64,000 bases of DNA from Alphaproteobacteria bacterium. GTDB taxonomy: Bacteria; Pseudomonadota; Alphaproteobacteria; Acetobacterales; Acetobacteraceae. Made by a program: the position numbers and the translations under genes. The stretch covers positions 1-64,000 of the forward strand of contig JAFKFI010000048.1 of assembly GCA_017307285.1 (NCBI GenBank), read 5' to 3'. This document shows, piece by piece, positions 35,603 through 46,867 of this stretch. The notes beneath the pieces were generated by a model. The model saw only the letters and a list, made by a program, of their open reading frames with translations, was not told the DNA's origin and did not search any database. Every line of letters begins with the position of its first letter. Positions within the stretch are counted from its first letter, which is position 1.

Positions 35603-36421
35603 ATGCCGACCATCCCGGAAAAGCCCGTGCTGCTCACCGGCGCCTCGGGCGCGCTCGGCCGCCAGCTGGCGCGCGCGCTCGCCACCGAGGGCTGGACCCT
35701 CCGGCTGACCGACATCGCGCCGTTCCCCGACCCACTGCCCGCCCGCGCGAGCTTCACCAAGGCCGACCTCAACGACGGCGTGGCGATTCTCAGGCTTGCG
35801 GAAGGCTGCGGCGCGATCCTGCATTTCGGCGGCGTCTCGGTGGAGCGGCCGTTCGAGGAAGTGCTCGGCCCGAACATTCGCGGCCTCTATCACATCTACG
35901 AGGCAGCGCGGCGCGAGCGGGCGCGCGTGGTGTTCGCCTCCTCGAACCACTCGATCGGCTTTCACGAGCGCAGCGAGACCATCGGCGCCGACTGCCAGTT
36001 CTTGCCGGACAGCTACTACGGACTATCGAAAGCCTATGGCGAGCTGATGGGCCGGCTCTACTGGTTCAAGCACGGCGTCGAGAGCGTGTTCGTCCGCATC
36101 GGCTCCTGCTTTCCCGAACCCGTCGACGCGCGGATGCTTGCGACCTGGCTCTCCTACGCCGACCTTTCCCGCCTCATGCAGCGCTGTGTTCTCACGGAAA
36201 AGGTCGGCCTCTCGGTGATCTGGGGAGCCTCGAACAACGCTCGCATGACCTGGTGGCGCGACGACGCGCGCGACGCACTGGGCTGGAAGCCGCAAGACAG
36301 CGCCGATCCGTTCGCCGGACAGCTCGCCGGCAAGGTCAGCGACAGCCCGGTTGCCGAGCGCTACCAGGGCGGCGGCTTCGCCGCGATGGAGTATTCCCGC
36401 CCCAGCGACTCACATGGATGA
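35603..36421 (+). CDS. udh: Uronate dehydrogenase
   Basis: 272 residues. NAD-binding motif LTGASGALGR (about 10-19). The family-specific stretches HFGGVSVERPFEEVLGPNIR, VVFASSNHSIGFHER, YYGLSKAYGELMGRLYW (catalytic Y-x3-K) and VRIGSCFPEPVDARMLATWL match uronate dehydrogenases, which oxidise galacturonate or glucuronate to the aldarolactone. The 3' end overlaps the convergent exported gene by 12 bp. The udh symbol rests on remembered family motifs; other uronate genes are absent. Confidence 0.85.
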   Translation: MPTIPEKPVLLTGASGALGRQLARALATEGWTLRLTDIAPFPDPLPARASFTKADLNDGVAILRLAEGCGAILHFGGVSVERPFEEVLGPNIRGLYHIYEAARRERARVVFASSNHSIGFHERSETIGADCQFLPDSYYGLSKAYGELMGRLYWFKHGVESVFVRIGSCFPEPVDARMLATWLSYADLSRLMQRCVLTEKVGLSVIWGASNNARMTWWRDDARDALGWKPQDSADPFAGQLAGKVSDSPVAERYQGGGFAAMEYSRPSDSHG

Positions 36422-37000
36422 GCGATCGATCCGCTTGCCAGCGGACTGGCCGATCAGCGTGCCGATATCGTAGGCGAGTTGCTGCTCGTTGCCGGTCTGC
36501 ACCTGGCATTGGATCGTGGCGATCCATAGCGGCAGGCCGGTGGCCGTGTCGCGCAGATCGGCGCGCAACATCAGCGTTTGCGGCCCCGCGCTCGGAGCGG
36601 CACCGAAGCGCGGCATTCCCGGCTGCTCGATGGAAACGCCGCCGGACATGCCGCCCCATTGGCTCTGCGCGCCCCACTGATCGTAGCTGTTGCGCACCCG
36701 GCCATACCCGCCGCCACCGCCGCCGGTCAGGGTATAGGAGACGCTGAGGCGCACATTGCCCGATCCGGCGGTAGCCAGCCCCGCGTTGTTCATGCCCCTG
36801 GTGAGCGCCTGCGAGAGTTGCAGGTTGCGCGGCGAGTTGTCGAACACGTCGATGGTCGCCACGGTCGGCTGCGGCAACGGTTTCAGCGCGGCGGCGGAAT
36901 ACTGTCCGCTGCAACTGCCCATCGCCCATGTCCCGGACGGCGCCGCCGCGAGGCAGAGAGCGGCAAGCACAATGCGGCTGCCGGTAATTGTGTTCGTCAT
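36410..37000 (-). CDS. Exported protein of unknown function (Gly-rich, putative lipid/peptidoglycan-interacting)
   Basis: 196 residues. Sec signal (1-26, ending TWA), mature domain with two Cys near 30 (SCSG) and about 166 (IQCQ) and a central Gly-rich loop (about 90-120). The C-terminal DIGTLIGQSAGK is helical. I cannot name the family; the sequence has the look of DUF4136-type lipoproteins but lacks a lipobox. Its ATG overlaps the preceding stop by one base, so it is the last gene of a three-gene unit with the transaminase and the small lipoprotein. GTG/ATG stop-start coupling makes co-translation likely. Confidence 0.6.
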   Translation of the reverse strand: MTNTITGSRIVLAALCLAAAPSGTWAMGSCSGQYSAAALKPLPQPTVATIDVFDNSPRNLQLSQALTRGMNNAGLATAGSGNVRLSVSYTLTGGGGGGYGRVRNSYDQWGAQSQWGGMSGGVSIEQPGMPRFGAAPSAGPQTLMLRADLRDTATGLPLWIATIQCQVQTGNEQQLAYDIGTLIGQSAGKRIDRSSM

Positions 37001-37418
37001 CAGAACGTCCCCGTCCGGTCCGCCTCGAAATCATAGCCGCACGCATCGCCGGCAATCGCGCCCTGCATGTGGCCAGCCTTCACTGTGCCCCGGATGAAGG
37101 TCGGGCCGTCGCGGCTGACGAAGGAGCCGTCCGGCGCGATCGTAGCGTCGAAGGCGCGCGTACTCTGCTCCGGCACTTGCGGCTGATTCAGCACGAAATG
37201 GAAGCTCCCGCCGCGCACGGCAATCGTCATCGGGTCCTGCGAGCCGCACAGCTCGCCGCCGCGCACGCTCTGCATCGTCCCGTCGTATCGCCCGTCGGGT
37301 GTGGCCGGTCCGGTCGATGCAAGCGGATCAGGCGGCGGCGGTGGCGGCGCCCGGCCATCGCCGGAACAGCCGCCCAGCGAGACGCCCAGCATGGCGCAGA
37401 ACAAGCCGACGCCGCGCC

Positions 37419-37422
<4 letters not shown>
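37000..37422 (-). CDS. Small Pro-rich lipoprotein of unknown function
   Basis: 140 residues from GTG 37422, which overlaps the transaminase stop (GTGA). A signal with a lipobox (SLGGC, Cys19) is followed by a Pro-rich linker (about 26-31) and a small beta-rich domain with two Cys (about 59, ELCGS, and 127, DACGYD) that could pair. Outer- or inner-membrane lipoprotein by inference. Function unknown. Confidence 0.65.
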
Positions 37423-38750
<1,328 letters not shown>

Positions 38751-38840
38751 GGCGCTCTCCGGTCGGGACGGCGCACGTTGGCGCTTTGCGGCCGGGCGGG
38801 CAACTGGCATCGTCGCGTCGCCCAGCGAGGAATCACGCCC

Positions 38841-39506
38841 ATGCCCGACGGCCGCCTCACCATCGCGACCCGCCGCTATTCGTCGTGGTCGATGCGCGGG
38901 TGGCTCGCCGTGCGGCTGGCCGGGCTCGATGTCGAGGAGGTGCTGATCCCGGTCAGCGGCACCGGCACGACCGAGGCAATCCGCCGGGTCTCGCCGAACG
39001 GGCGTGTGCCGTTCCTCGAGCATCGCGGGCATCGCATATGGGAATCGCTCGCTATCGTCGAATACTGCGCCGAACTGTCGCCAGGAATCTGGCCCGCCGA
39101 TCTCGCCGCCCGCACCCATGCCAGGGCAATCAGCGCCGAGATGCACGCGGGGTTCGCCGCACTGCGCACGGCGATGCCGATGAATCTCGGTCGACCGGAT
39201 TTCGCCGGCCGCGGCCGCACGCCGGAGGCGCTCGCCGACATCGGGCGCATCGAGGCGCTGTGGGCGGAGACGCGCGAGCGCTTCGGCATCGGCGGCCCGT
39301 TCCTGTTCGGCGCGGCGTTCAGCGGTGCCGACGCGATGTTCGCCCCGGTGGTGACGCGCTTTCTCACCTACCGGCCCGACCTCGCACCCGCAACGTGGGA
39401 CTACTGCAATGCCGTGCGCCGGCATAGGCTGGTCGATGAATGGTACTCTGCGGTGCCGGGAGAATCTGACGCCTGGCTGATCCCCGCCTACGAGAACCCG
39501 GCATGA
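38841..39506 (+). CDS. Glutathione S-transferase family protein
   Basis: 221 residues from ATG 38841. The N-terminal thioredoxin-like domain opens with LTIATRRYSSWSMRGWLAVR (Ser/Tyr region near 13-17), has the cis-Pro region GRVPFLEH and ends with WESLAIVEYCAEL (the E-S pair that binds gamma-Glu of glutathione). A helical C-terminal domain follows (about 90-215). Conjugation partner unknown. It overlaps the VOC gene by 4 bp and is divergent from the transaminase. Confidence 0.9.
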   Translation: MPDGRLTIATRRYSSWSMRGWLAVRLAGLDVEEVLIPVSGTGTTEAIRRVSPNGRVPFLEHRGHRIWESLAIVEYCAELSPGIWPADLAARTHARAISAEMHAGFAALRTAMPMNLGRPDFAGRGRTPEALADIGRIEALWAETRERFGIGGPFLFGAAFSGADAMFAPVVTRFLTYRPDLAPATWDYCNAVRRHRLVDEWYSAVPGESDAWLIPAYENPA

Positions 39507-40363
39507 GCACCGCCGCCTCCCTCGACCATGTCGGCATCGCCGGCCGTGACCTCGGCGCGATGGCCGCTGCCTTCGAGCGCCTCGGCTTCCAGCTCACGCC
39601 GCTCGCCCGCCATTCCGGCAAGCGCACGCCCGACGGGCCGGTGGTGCCCTTTGGCACCGGCAATCGCTGCATCATGCTGCGCGAGGGCTACATCGAGCTC
39701 ATCGCCATCGTCGATCCAGCGGCGTTCAGCAACACGCTCGACCGCTTCCTCGCGCGCTATGCCGGTATCCACATCATCGCCCTCGGCATCGAAGACGAGA
39801 CGGCGAATCTCGACCGCCTGCGCCAAGCGGGGATCGACATTCCCGGCGTCGCCTATCTCGAACGCCCGGTGGACGACGCCGACCCGGACGGCCCGCGCGC
39901 CCGCTTCGCCCGCCTGCCGCTGCCCGAGGCGCCCGAGGGCCGGCTGCAGCTGATCCGCCATCTCACCCCCGAGGCGATCTGGCAGGAGCGGTTCCTCACC
40001 CACCCAAACCACGCGGCGGGTCTCGCCGAGGTGGTGATCGCCGTCGAGCACCCCGCCGAATCCGCCGCCCGCTTCTCCCGCCTGGCCGGCCGCCCGGTGG
40101 TCCCAGACCCCGCCGGCGGCTTCGCCCTGCCGCTGCCGCGCGGCACGGTGCGCTTGCTGCCGCCCGATGGGTTGGATGCAGCATTTCCCGGTGCCGCCGC
40201 TCCCTCGCTGCCGTTCATCGCGGGAATCGTGGTGCGGAGCGACGATGTCGACGCGACGGCGCGGCTGCTCGCAGGGCGGGGCGTTCCGCATCAGTCGCTC
40301 GGGACGGGCCTGCTCGTCGGCGCGGATCAAGGCGCGGGTGCCGCGCTCCGCTTCGTACCCTGA
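39503..40363 (+). CDS. VOC-superfamily / glyoxalase-like protein
   Basis: 286 residues, ATGA overlap with GST. The N-terminal LDHVGIAGRDLGAMAAAFER is the first beta-alpha unit of a VOC module with His8 or a nearby residue as a potential metal ligand, and the paired module in the C-terminal half (about 175-285) is weaker. It matches the large 'glyoxalase-like domain' family of unknown chemistry. With GST upstream it could form a glutathione-dependent detoxification pair, an inference from context. Confidence 0.82.
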   Translation: MSTAASLDHVGIAGRDLGAMAAAFERLGFQLTPLARHSGKRTPDGPVVPFGTGNRCIMLREGYIELIAIVDPAAFSNTLDRFLARYAGIHIIALGIEDETANLDRLRQAGIDIPGVAYLERPVDDADPDGPRARFARLPLPEAPEGRLQLIRHLTPEAIWQERFLTHPNHAAGLAEVVIAVEHPAESAARFSRLAGRPVVPDPAGGFALPLPRGTVRLLPPDGLDAAFPGAAAPSLPFIAGIVVRSDDVDATARLLAGRGVPHQSLGTGLLVGADQGAGAALRFVP

Positions 40364-40389
40364 AGCAATCAATATCGGAGGAAGCGACC

Positions 40390-40560
40390 ATGCGCGCCGC
40401 ACTTCTCGCGGTTCTGCTGCTGGGCGCCGCCGTGTCTGGCGATGCGCGCGCAGGGCTATCTCGTGTCTGCGGCGATCGCGGATCAGGGCGGCACGCTTCG
40501 CGCCGTAGTGCGCGACGATGGCGCGGGTCCCGGACAGATCGGGAAAATTCGCGCCTTACC
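40390..40560 (+). pseudogene. Remnant of a secreted GlcG/HbpS-like haem-binding protein
   Basis: A GGAGGAAG RBS and an ATG at 40390 open a convincing Sec signal (MRAALLAVLLLGAAVSGDAR), but the frame then loses sense. In the +1 frame, from about 40447, YLVSAAIADQGGTLRAVVRD reads like the core strand-turn of GlcG/HbpS proteins (their consensus is of the form IAVVDxGGxLxAxxRxDGAxPxSI), followed by DGAGPGQIGKI. The rest of that domain is missing where the convergent purD ends. It looks like a gene broken by a frameshift and a large deletion. Confidence 0.5.
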
Positions 40561-41830
40561 TACTCAACGCCCGCCACCCAATATCCTCGCGATAAAACCC
40601 CTCCGGCCAGGTGATCGCCTTCACCCCCGCATACGCCGCGTCCCGTGCCGTACGCAAAGTGGGCGCGGTGGCGCAGACGGTCAGCACGCGCCCGCCCGCC
40701 GCCAGCAGCCGCCCATCGGGCGCGAGCTCGGTCCCAGCCTGGAACACCTGCACGCCCGGAACCGAGGCGGCGCGCTCGATCCCGACGATCTCGCTGCCCC
40801 GCACCGGCTCGCCGGGATAGCCCTTGGCGGCCATCACCACGGCGATCGACGGTGCCGGATGCCAACGCAGGTCGAAATCCGCCAGCTCGCCGTCGCAGGC
40901 AGCGACGAGCGCGGGCAGGAGGTCCGACATCAGGCGCGGCATCAGCGCCTGGCACTCCGGGTCGCCGAAGCGGACGTTGAACTCGATCAGCACTGGCCCG
41001 TCGGCGGTGAGCATCAGCCCCGCGAACAGGATGCCGCGGAACGGCGTGCCGCGCCGCGCCATCTCGGCCAGCGCCGGGCGGACGATGCGCGCCATCGCCT
41101 CCTCCTGCATCGCCTCGGTAAACCGGGGTGGCGGCGAATAGGCGCCCATGCCGCCGGTGTTCGGGCCGGTGTCGCCCTCGCCCACGCGCTTGTGGTCCTG
41201 CGCCGCCCCGAGCGGCAGCGCGTGCGCGCCGTCGCACAATGCGAACAGCGACACCTCCTCGCCTTCGAGACACTCCTCGATCAGCACCGACGCGCCGGCT
41301 GCGCCAAGCGCGCGCGACTCCATCATCGCCTCGACCGCCGCGAGCGCCTCGGCTTCGGAGCCAGCGACCACCACGCCCTTGCCCGCGGCCAGCCCGTCCG
41401 CCTTGACCACGATCGGCGTGCCGCGACGACGGATGAACTCCTTCGCCGCCTCGGGGTCGTCGAACCGTTCCCAGCGCGCGGTCGGGATGCCGGCGGCCTC
41501 GCAAACCTCCTTCATGAAGCTCTTGCTGCCCTCGAGTTGCGCCGCAGCGGCGGTTGGGCCGCAGCACGCAATGCCAACGGCATCCAGCGCGTCCGCCAGT
41601 CCAGCGACCAGCGGTGCTTCCGGCCCTGGCAGCACCAGATCGACGCGATTGTCGCGGGCGAACGCTGCGAGTCCGACAACATCCGTCGCGCCGATCGGCA
41701 CGTTGTCGGCGACTGCCGCCGTGCCGGGATTGCCCGGCGCGCACCACAGCTTGTCGAGCAGCGGGCTCGCCGACAGCGCCCAGCACAGCGCGTGCTCCCG
41801 TCCGCCTGACCCGACCACCAGCACGCGCAT
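40556..41830 (-). CDS. purD: Phosphoribosylamine--glycine ligase
   Basis: 424 residues. Second step of purine synthesis, forming GAR with ATP. N-terminal RVLVVGSGGREHALCWALS, ATP-grasp motifs KADGLAAGKGVVVA and the C-terminal FNVRFGDPECQALMPRL are diagnostic. GGMGAYSPPPRF is present. Divergent from xseA (49-bp gap). Its 3' end touches the remnant at 40390-40560. Confidence 0.97.
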   Translation of the reverse strand: MRVLVVGSGGREHALCWALSASPLLDKLWCAPGNPGTAAVADNVPIGATDVVGLAAFARDNRVDLVLPGPEAPLVAGLADALDAVGIACCGPTAAAAQLEGSKSFMKEVCEAAGIPTARWERFDDPEAAKEFIRRRGTPIVVKADGLAAGKGVVVAGSEAEALAAVEAMMESRALGAAGASVLIEECLEGEEVSLFALCDGAHALPLGAAQDHKRVGEGDTGPNTGGMGAYSPPPRFTEAMQEEAMARIVRPALAEMARRGTPFRGILFAGLMLTADGPVLIEFNVRFGDPECQALMPRLMSDLLPALVAACDGELADFDLRWHPAPSIAVVMAAKGYPGEPVRGSEIVGIERAASVPGVQVFQAGTELAPDGRLLAAGGRVLTVCATAPTLRTARDAAYAGVKAITWPEGFYREDIGWRALSR

Positions 41831-41879
41831 TCCCGGAGCCCTCCTTCAAGCCGGGCCGCTGGTAGCATAGGCTGGCGCG

Positions 41880-43463
41880 ATGAACGAACTGGCGCTCGCC
41901 CCAGCCACCAACCTGCCCGAATTCACCGTCTCCGAGATTTCCGGGGCGGTGAAGCGAACCCTGGAAGGCGCCTTCGGTCGCGTCCGCGTGCGAGGCGAGA
42001 TCACCGAGCTGAAGCGCTATCCGTCGGGCCACGTCTATCTCTGCCTCAAGGACGAGGGCGCCAAGATGCGCGCGGTGGCCTGGCGCTCCGCCGTGCCGCG
42101 ACTCGGCATGGTACCGGAGAACGGCGTCGAGGTGATCGTTACCGGCCGCCTCTCCTCCTATCCCGAACGCTCCGAGTACCAGCTCATCGTCGAGCGGATG
42201 GAATACGCCGGCGCTGGCGCATTGCTGGCGCGCATCGAGATGCTCCGCGTCCGGCTCGCCGCCGAGGGCCTGTTCGAGGCCGAACGCAAGCGCGCCCTGC
42301 CCATGCTGCCGCGCATCATCGGCGTCGTGACCTCAGAGCGCGGCGCGGTGATCCAGGACATCCGCACCACCATCGCCCGGCGCTTCCCGCGCCAGATTCT
42401 CTTGTGGTCCGTCCCGGTGCAGGGCGAAGGCGCACCGGCGCGCATCGCTGCCGCCATCCGAGGCTTCGAGGCGCTGGTCGAGGGCGGGGCAGTGCCGCGC
42501 CCCGACGTGCTGATCGTGGCGCGCGGCGGCGGCAGCCTGGAAGACCTCATGGCGTTCAACGAGGAAGAGGTGATCCGCGCCGTGGCGGCCTGCCGCATCC
42601 CGCTGATTTCCGCTGTCGGGCATGAGACCGACACCACGCTGATCGACTTTGTCTCCGACCGCCGCGCCCCCACCCCCACCGCCGCCGCCGAGCTCGCCGT
42701 CCCGGCGCGGGCCGATCTAGTGGCCGACATGCAGCACAAGGCAGCCCGGCTGCTGGGCGGCCTCAACCGTCTCGTGCAGGAACAGCGTCTACGCCTTGGC
42801 CGCGCCGAACGCGGACTGCCCGACCTGCCCACGCTGCTCGGCACCGCGCGTCAGCGAGTGGACGATCGCGCGGAGCGGCTGCTTCTCGCGCTACCGAACC
42901 TCCTCGCCGCCCGCCGCGCCGCCCTGGCGCGTGCCGAGCGTGCAATGCCCGACCTGCCCGGCCAGCTGGTTGCCTGCCGCGAACGGGTGAGGGACCGCGG
43001 GCTGCGCTTGCGGCTGGCATTGCCCAATCTCGTCGCCGCGCGACGGGCCAAGCTGGAGCGGCAGGGACGCTTGCCCTCGCCGCATCAGGCGATCACCGCG
43101 CGACGTTCAGCTGTCGCGGTGGCTGGCGCACACCTCGCTGGCGGGTTGCGCCATGCGGTGGCGGGGAACCGAGTGCGGGCCGGACGCACTCTCGCCCGCC
43201 TCACCGCCGCGCCTTTGCAAGCCGGCCTCCGCGAGGGCCGCGCGCATCTCGCCGGGCTCGCCGCCCGATTAGAGTCGGTCTCGCCCGAGGCAGTGCTGAA
43301 GCGCGGCTATGCCCTGGTGTTCGACGGCGCCGGCCACGCCCTGACCAGCGCCGCCGCCGTCGCGCCCGGCGCACGGCTCCGGCTCAAATTCGGCGACGGC
43401 GACGTGCGCGCCACCGCCGACGGCGGCAAGCCGGCCTCGCGTCAAGGCTCACTGCCCCTGTGA
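41880..43463 (+). CDS. xseA: Exodeoxyribonuclease VII large subunit
   Basis: 527 residues, longer than the usual 400-460. N-terminal OB fold (EFTVSEISGAVKRTLEGAFG, about 14-33) and the catalytic core with RGGGSLEDLMAFNEE (about 215-229) and VGHETDTTLIDFVSDRRAPT (246-265) are intact. The extra length lies in the coiled-coil region: a 43-residue unit is present twice, GRAERGLPDLP (307-317) with LALPNLLAARRA (336-347) recurring as ARAERAMPDLP (350-360) and LALPNLVAARRA (379-390), a 129-bp tandem duplication. The C-terminal segment (SPEAVLKRGYALV) returns to the family. xseB is not adjacent. Confidence 0.95.
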   Translation: MNELALAPATNLPEFTVSEISGAVKRTLEGAFGRVRVRGEITELKRYPSGHVYLCLKDEGAKMRAVAWRSAVPRLGMVPENGVEVIVTGRLSSYPERSEYQLIVERMEYAGAGALLARIEMLRVRLAAEGLFEAERKRALPMLPRIIGVVTSERGAVIQDIRTTIARRFPRQILLWSVPVQGEGAPARIAAAIRGFEALVEGGAVPRPDVLIVARGGGSLEDLMAFNEEEVIRAVAACRIPLISAVGHETDTTLIDFVSDRRAPTPTAAAELAVPARADLVADMQHKAARLLGGLNRLVQEQRLRLGRAERGLPDLPTLLGTARQRVDDRAERLLLALPNLLAARRAALARAERAMPDLPGQLVACRERVRDRGLRLRLALPNLVAARRAKLERQGRLPSPHQAITARRSAVAVAGAHLAGGLRHAVAGNRVRAGRTLARLTAAPLQAGLREGRAHLAGLAARLESVSPEAVLKRGYALVFDGAGHALTSAAAVAPGARLRLKFGDGDVRATADGGKPASRQGSLPL

Positions 43464-43479
43464 CGCCGAGAACGGCCGG

Positions 43480-44802
43480 TCACAGAATGAACCGGCTAAG
43501 ATCGCCCTTCTGCGCCAATGGGGCCACCCGCTCGTTCACGTAGGCGGCGTCCACCGTGATCGTCTCGCCCCGGCGGTCGGTGGCGGAGAAGCTGATCTCC
43601 TCCAGCAGCCGCTCCAGCACCGTGTGCAGCCGGCGGGCGCCGATATTCTCCACCCGGTCGTTGATGTCGGCGGCGAGCTGGGCAAGCGCGTCCACTGCGT
43701 CATCCGTGAAGTCGAGGGTGACGCTCTCCGTCTCCATCAGCGCGGCGTATTGCTTCAGCAGCGAGTGCTCGGGCTCGGTGAGGATGCGGCGCAGATCGTC
43801 CCGCGACAGCGGCGCGAGCTCCACCCGGATCGGCAGCCGGCCCTGCAACTCGGGCAAGAGATCGGCGGGCTTGGCGAGGTGGAAGGCGCCGGAGGCGACG
43901 AACAGCACGTGGTCAGTCTTCACCGTGCCGTATTTGGTGCTGACCGTGGTGCCCTCGATCAGCGGCAGCAAGTCGCGCTGCACGCCCTCGCGGGAGACAT
44001 CGCCGCCGCGGAAGCCGCCCTCCGTCGTGCGGGCGCAGATCTTGTCGATCTCGTCGATGAACACGATGCCGTTGTTCTCGGCGTGCGCCACGGCGTCCTT
44101 GGCGAGCTGTTCGGTATCCAGCAGCCGGTCCGCCTCTTCGCGCTCCAGCGCGCGCCGGGCGGCCTCGACCGTCATTCGCCGCTTCTGCGCCGGGCGGCCG
44201 AACATGCCCTTCATCATGTCGCCGAGATTGATCATCTGGCCGGGCGGCATTCCGGGAATGTCGAGCTGGCCAATCGGCATTCCGCCGGCGGGCTCGCTCA
44301 CCGCGACCTCGATCTCGCGCTGCTCCAGCTCCCCCGAGCGCAGCATCCGGCGGAATTTGGAGCGGGTGTCGGCCGCCGCCCCCTCGCCGACCAGGGCGGT
44401 GATGAGACGCTCCTCAGCGCCGAGCTCGGCCTTGGCCTGAACCTCCTTGCGGGAGGCGTCACGCAGCATATTGAGGCTGACCTCCACGAGGTCGCGGACG
44501 ATGCTCTCGACGTCGCGCCCGACATAGCCGACCTCGGTGAACTTGGTCGCCTCGACCTTGAGGAACGGCGCCTGCGCGAGCTTGGCGAGGCGCCGGGCGA
44601 TCTCGGTCTTGCCGCAACCGGTCGGGCCGATCATCAGGATATTCTTGGGCACCACCTCCTCGCGCATCGCCTCGGGCAGCTGCTGGCGGCGCCAGCGGTT
44701 GCGCATGGCGATGGCCACCGCGCGCTTGGCGTCGGACTGGCCGACGATGAAGCGGTCGAGCTCGGAGACGATCTCCCGTGGGGTGTAGGTGGGAACGTCC
44801 AT
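43480..44802 (-). CDS. hslU: HslUV protease ATPase subunit HslU
   Basis: 440 residues. AAA+ unfoldase of the two-component protease. Opening motif [22 protein letters not shown], Walker [10 protein letters not shown], Walker [11 protein letters not shown] and the arginine-finger/sensor region [19 protein letters not shown]. The I-domain insertion (about 110-235) is present and the C-terminus ends in LSRFIL, the tail that activates HslV. It starts directly after the hslV stop. Confidence 0.97.
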   Translation of the reverse strand: MDVPTYTPREIVSELDRFIVGQSDAKRAVAIAMRNRWRRQQLPEAMREEVVPKNILMIGPTGCGKTEIARRLAKLAQAPFLKVEATKFTEVGYVGRDVESIVRDLVEVSLNMLRDASRKEVQAKAELGAEERLITALVGEGAAADTRSKFRRMLRSGELEQREIEVAVSEPAGGMPIGQLDIPGMPPGQMINLGDMMKGMFGRPAQKRRMTVEAARRALEREEADRLLDTEQLAKDAVAHAENNGIVFIDEIDKICARTTEGGFRGGDVSREGVQRDLLPLIEGTTVSTKYGTVKTDHVLFVASGAFHLAKPADLLPELQGRLPIRVELAPLSRDDLRRILTEPEHSLLKQYAALMETESVTLDFTDDAVDALAQLAADINDRVENIGARRLHTVLERLLEEISFSATDRRGETITVDAAYVNERVAPLAQKGDLSRFIL

Positions 44803-45369
44803 TCAGATGGTCTCTACGATGACGTTGTTGTTGGTATAGACACAGATATCGGCGGCGATCCGCATGGCGCGGCGGGCGATCTCCTCGGCCGTCACGTCCG
44901 GCACGGTGATGAGCGCGCGGGCCGCAGCGAGGGCAAAATTGCCGCCCGAACCGATGGCGATAACTCCGTCCTCCGGCTCCAGCACGTCGCCGTTGCCGGT
45001 CAGCGTAAAGCTCCGGTCGCGGTCGGCGACGGCCATCATCGCCTCCAGCCGGCGCAGGTAGCGGTCCGTGCGCCAGTCCTTCGCTAGCTCAACGCAGGCG
45101 CGCTCGAGCTGGTTGGGGAAGCGCTCGAGCTTGGCCTCCAGGCGTTCCAGCAGGGTGAAGGCGTCGGCCGTCGCGCCCGCGAAGCCGGCGAGCACGGCCC
45201 CGCCGGCGCCGATGCGGCGCACCTTGCGGGCGTTGCCCTTCACCACGGTCTGCCCAAGGCTGACCTGGCCGTCCCCGGCCATCGCCACCTGCCCGTCGCG
45301 ACGGACGCAGAGGATCGTGGTCCCGTGCCAGCCCACGGGATCGTAGGGGTTGGTTGATTGGGTTTGCAT
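44803..45369 (-). CDS. hslV: HslUV protease peptidase subunit HslV
   Basis: 188 residues from ATG 45369. Proteasome-like N-terminal nucleophile peptidase: after a 16-residue leader the mature chain would begin [20 protein letters not shown], with the two threonines at 17-18, and contains the [13 protein letters not shown] motif. The leader is longer than in E. coli (1 residue) but such leaders are common in Alphaproteobacteria. The next open frame upstream is not coding. Confidence 0.96.
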   Translation of the reverse strand: MQTQSTNPYDPVGWHGTTILCVRRDGQVAMAGDGQVSLGQTVVKGNARKVRRIGAGGAVLAGFAGATADAFTLLERLEAKLERFPNQLERACVELAKDWRTDRYLRRLEAMMAVADRDRSFTLTGNGDVLEPEDGVIAIGSGGNFALAAARALITVPDVTAEEIARRAMRIAADICVYTNNNVIVETI

Positions 45370-45375
45370 GGCCCC

Positions 45376-45406
45376 GAGATGGCCCCAACGGCGCGGCTCA
45401 ACAAGA
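45376..45406 (-). promoter_or_regulatory. Possible heat-shock (sigma-32) promoter of hslVU
   Basis: On the minus strand CTTGTTG (about 45406-45400) and GGCCATCT (about 45384-45377) resemble the sigma-32 elements CTTGAAA and CCCCATNT, with a spacer of about 15 bases. The -10 is only seven bases before the start codon, which would give a nearly leaderless transcript, so the match may be fortuitous. Confidence 0.2.
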
Positions 45407-45462
45407 CTTGACCCACGGCGGCGGGGCGCCATGCTGGCCTGCAACCAATAAGGGGGAAACTC

Positions 45463-46860
45463 ATGGCCAGCAGCACCGCCGCGGAAATCGCCGCCCGGCT
45501 CGACCGGCTGCCGAGCTCGCGCCATGTGTGGTCGATGGTCGTGCTGCTCTCGCTGGGCGGTTGCTTCGAGTTCTACGACCTGTTCTTCACCGGCTACGTC
45601 GCCCCCGGCATGGTCAAGAGCGGGATGTTCGCCCCCGCCTCGCTCGGCGCCTTCAACGTGCTGGGGCCGCTCGGGGTGGCCGGGATCGGCACCTTCGTGT
45701 TCGCCACCTTCGCCGGCCTTTTCGTCGGCGCTCTGCTGTTCGGCTGGGTGCCGGACCGCCTGGGGCGGCGAACCGTGTTCACCTATTCGCTCATTTGGTA
45801 CTCGATCGCCACGGTGGTCCTGGCCTTCCAAACTAGCGGCTTCGGCATCGACCTATGGCGCTTCATCGCCGGCATCGGCATCGGCGTCGAGCTGGTGACG
45901 ATCGACACCTACATCTCGGAACTGGTGTCCCGACACGATCGCGGGAAGGCCTTCGCCTACAGCCAGCTCATCACCTTCTGCGTCGTGCCGGTTGTTGCGC
46001 TGCTGGCTTGGCTGCTGGTGCCGCTGCAGCCGCTCGGCTTCGACGGCTGGCGCTGGGTGGTGCTGATTGGCGCGACCGGGGCCGTGTTCGTCTGGTGGAT
46101 CAGGCTCGGCGTGCCGGAGAGCCCACGCTGGCTCGCCCGCCACGGCCGGCTCGACGAGGCCGAGCGTGTCGTCACGCGCATCGAGGCGGCGGTCAGCGCC
46201 GAGAAGGGGCCGCTCCGGCCGCCCGAGGTCGCGCCCCCGGAGGTGCAGGGCGGCGGCACCTTCGGCGAAATCTGGCAGCCGCCTTATCGGGCGCGCACCA
46301 TCATGCTGTCGGTGTTCAACTTCTTCCAGACGATCGGCTATTACGGCTTCGCTGCCTGGGTGCCGACCTTGCTGATCGCCAAGGGCATCAACATCACCCA
46401 CAGCCTGCAATACGCCTTCATCATCGCCATCGCCAACCCGTTCGGCCCGCTGCTCGGCTCGTTCGTCGCCGACCGGATGGAGCGCAAATGGCAGATTGTC
46501 GTCTCCGCCATCTGCATCGGCGTGTTCATGTACCTGTTCGGTAGCTCGACCGACACCGTGGCCCTGATCGTGCTCGGCGTGCTGGTGACGCTGTCGAACA
46601 ACTGGATGTCCTTCTCCTTCCACAACTACCAGGCCGAGCTCTACCCGACCCGCATCCGCGGCCGCGCGATCGGCTTCGTCTACGCCTGGAGCCGGCTCTC
46701 AGCGGCGTTCGCCGGCCTGTTCATCGCCTTCTTCCTGCACACCGGCGGGACCGTCGCGGTGGGTCTGTTCATCGCCTTCGCGATGCTGATGGTGGTCATC
46801 ACCATCGGCGGCTTCGGCCCGCGCACCCGCGGGCTGGCGCTGGAGGCGATCTCGCGGTGA
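45463..46860 (+). CDS. MFS transporter, sugar/metabolite:H+ symporter type
   Basis: 465 residues, twelve helices. Loop 2-3 motif [13 protein letters not shown] and, after helix 6, [20 protein letters not shown] (the PESPRWL of the sugar-porter and related symporter families). The second half has [12 protein letters not shown] and the conserved [20 protein letters not shown]. The N-terminal [16 protein letters not shown] resembles metabolite:H+ symporters for organic acids. Substrate unknown. An AAGGGGGA RBS precedes the ATG; divergent from hslV. Confidence 0.9.
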   Translation: MASSTAAEIAARLDRLPSSRHVWSMVVLLSLGGCFEFYDLFFTGYVAPGMVKSGMFAPASLGAFNVLGPLGVAGIGTFVFATFAGLFVGALLFGWVPDRLGRRTVFTYSLIWYSIATVVLAFQTSGFGIDLWRFIAGIGIGVELVTIDTYISELVSRHDRGKAFAYSQLITFCVVPVVALLAWLLVPLQPLGFDGWRWVVLIGATGAVFVWWIRLGVPESPRWLARHGRLDEAERVVTRIEAAVSAEKGPLRPPEVAPPEVQGGGTFGEIWQPPYRARTIMLSVFNFFQTIGYYGFAAWVPTLLIAKGINITHSLQYAFIIAIANPFGPLLGSFVADRMERKWQIVVSAICIGVFMYLFGSSTDTVALIVLGVLVTLSNNWMSFSFHNYQAELYPTRIRGRAIGFVYAWSRLSAAFAGLFIAFFLHTGGTVAVGLFIAFAMLMVVITIGGFGPRTRGLALEAISR

Positions 46861-46867
46861 CGGGAAA

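Noticed and set aside
40442-41809. A 455-codon plus-strand frame over purD
   Set aside because: Antisense to purD, whose motifs are complete; only its first 40 codons have protein-like sense and those are treated as the GlcG/HbpS-like remnant.
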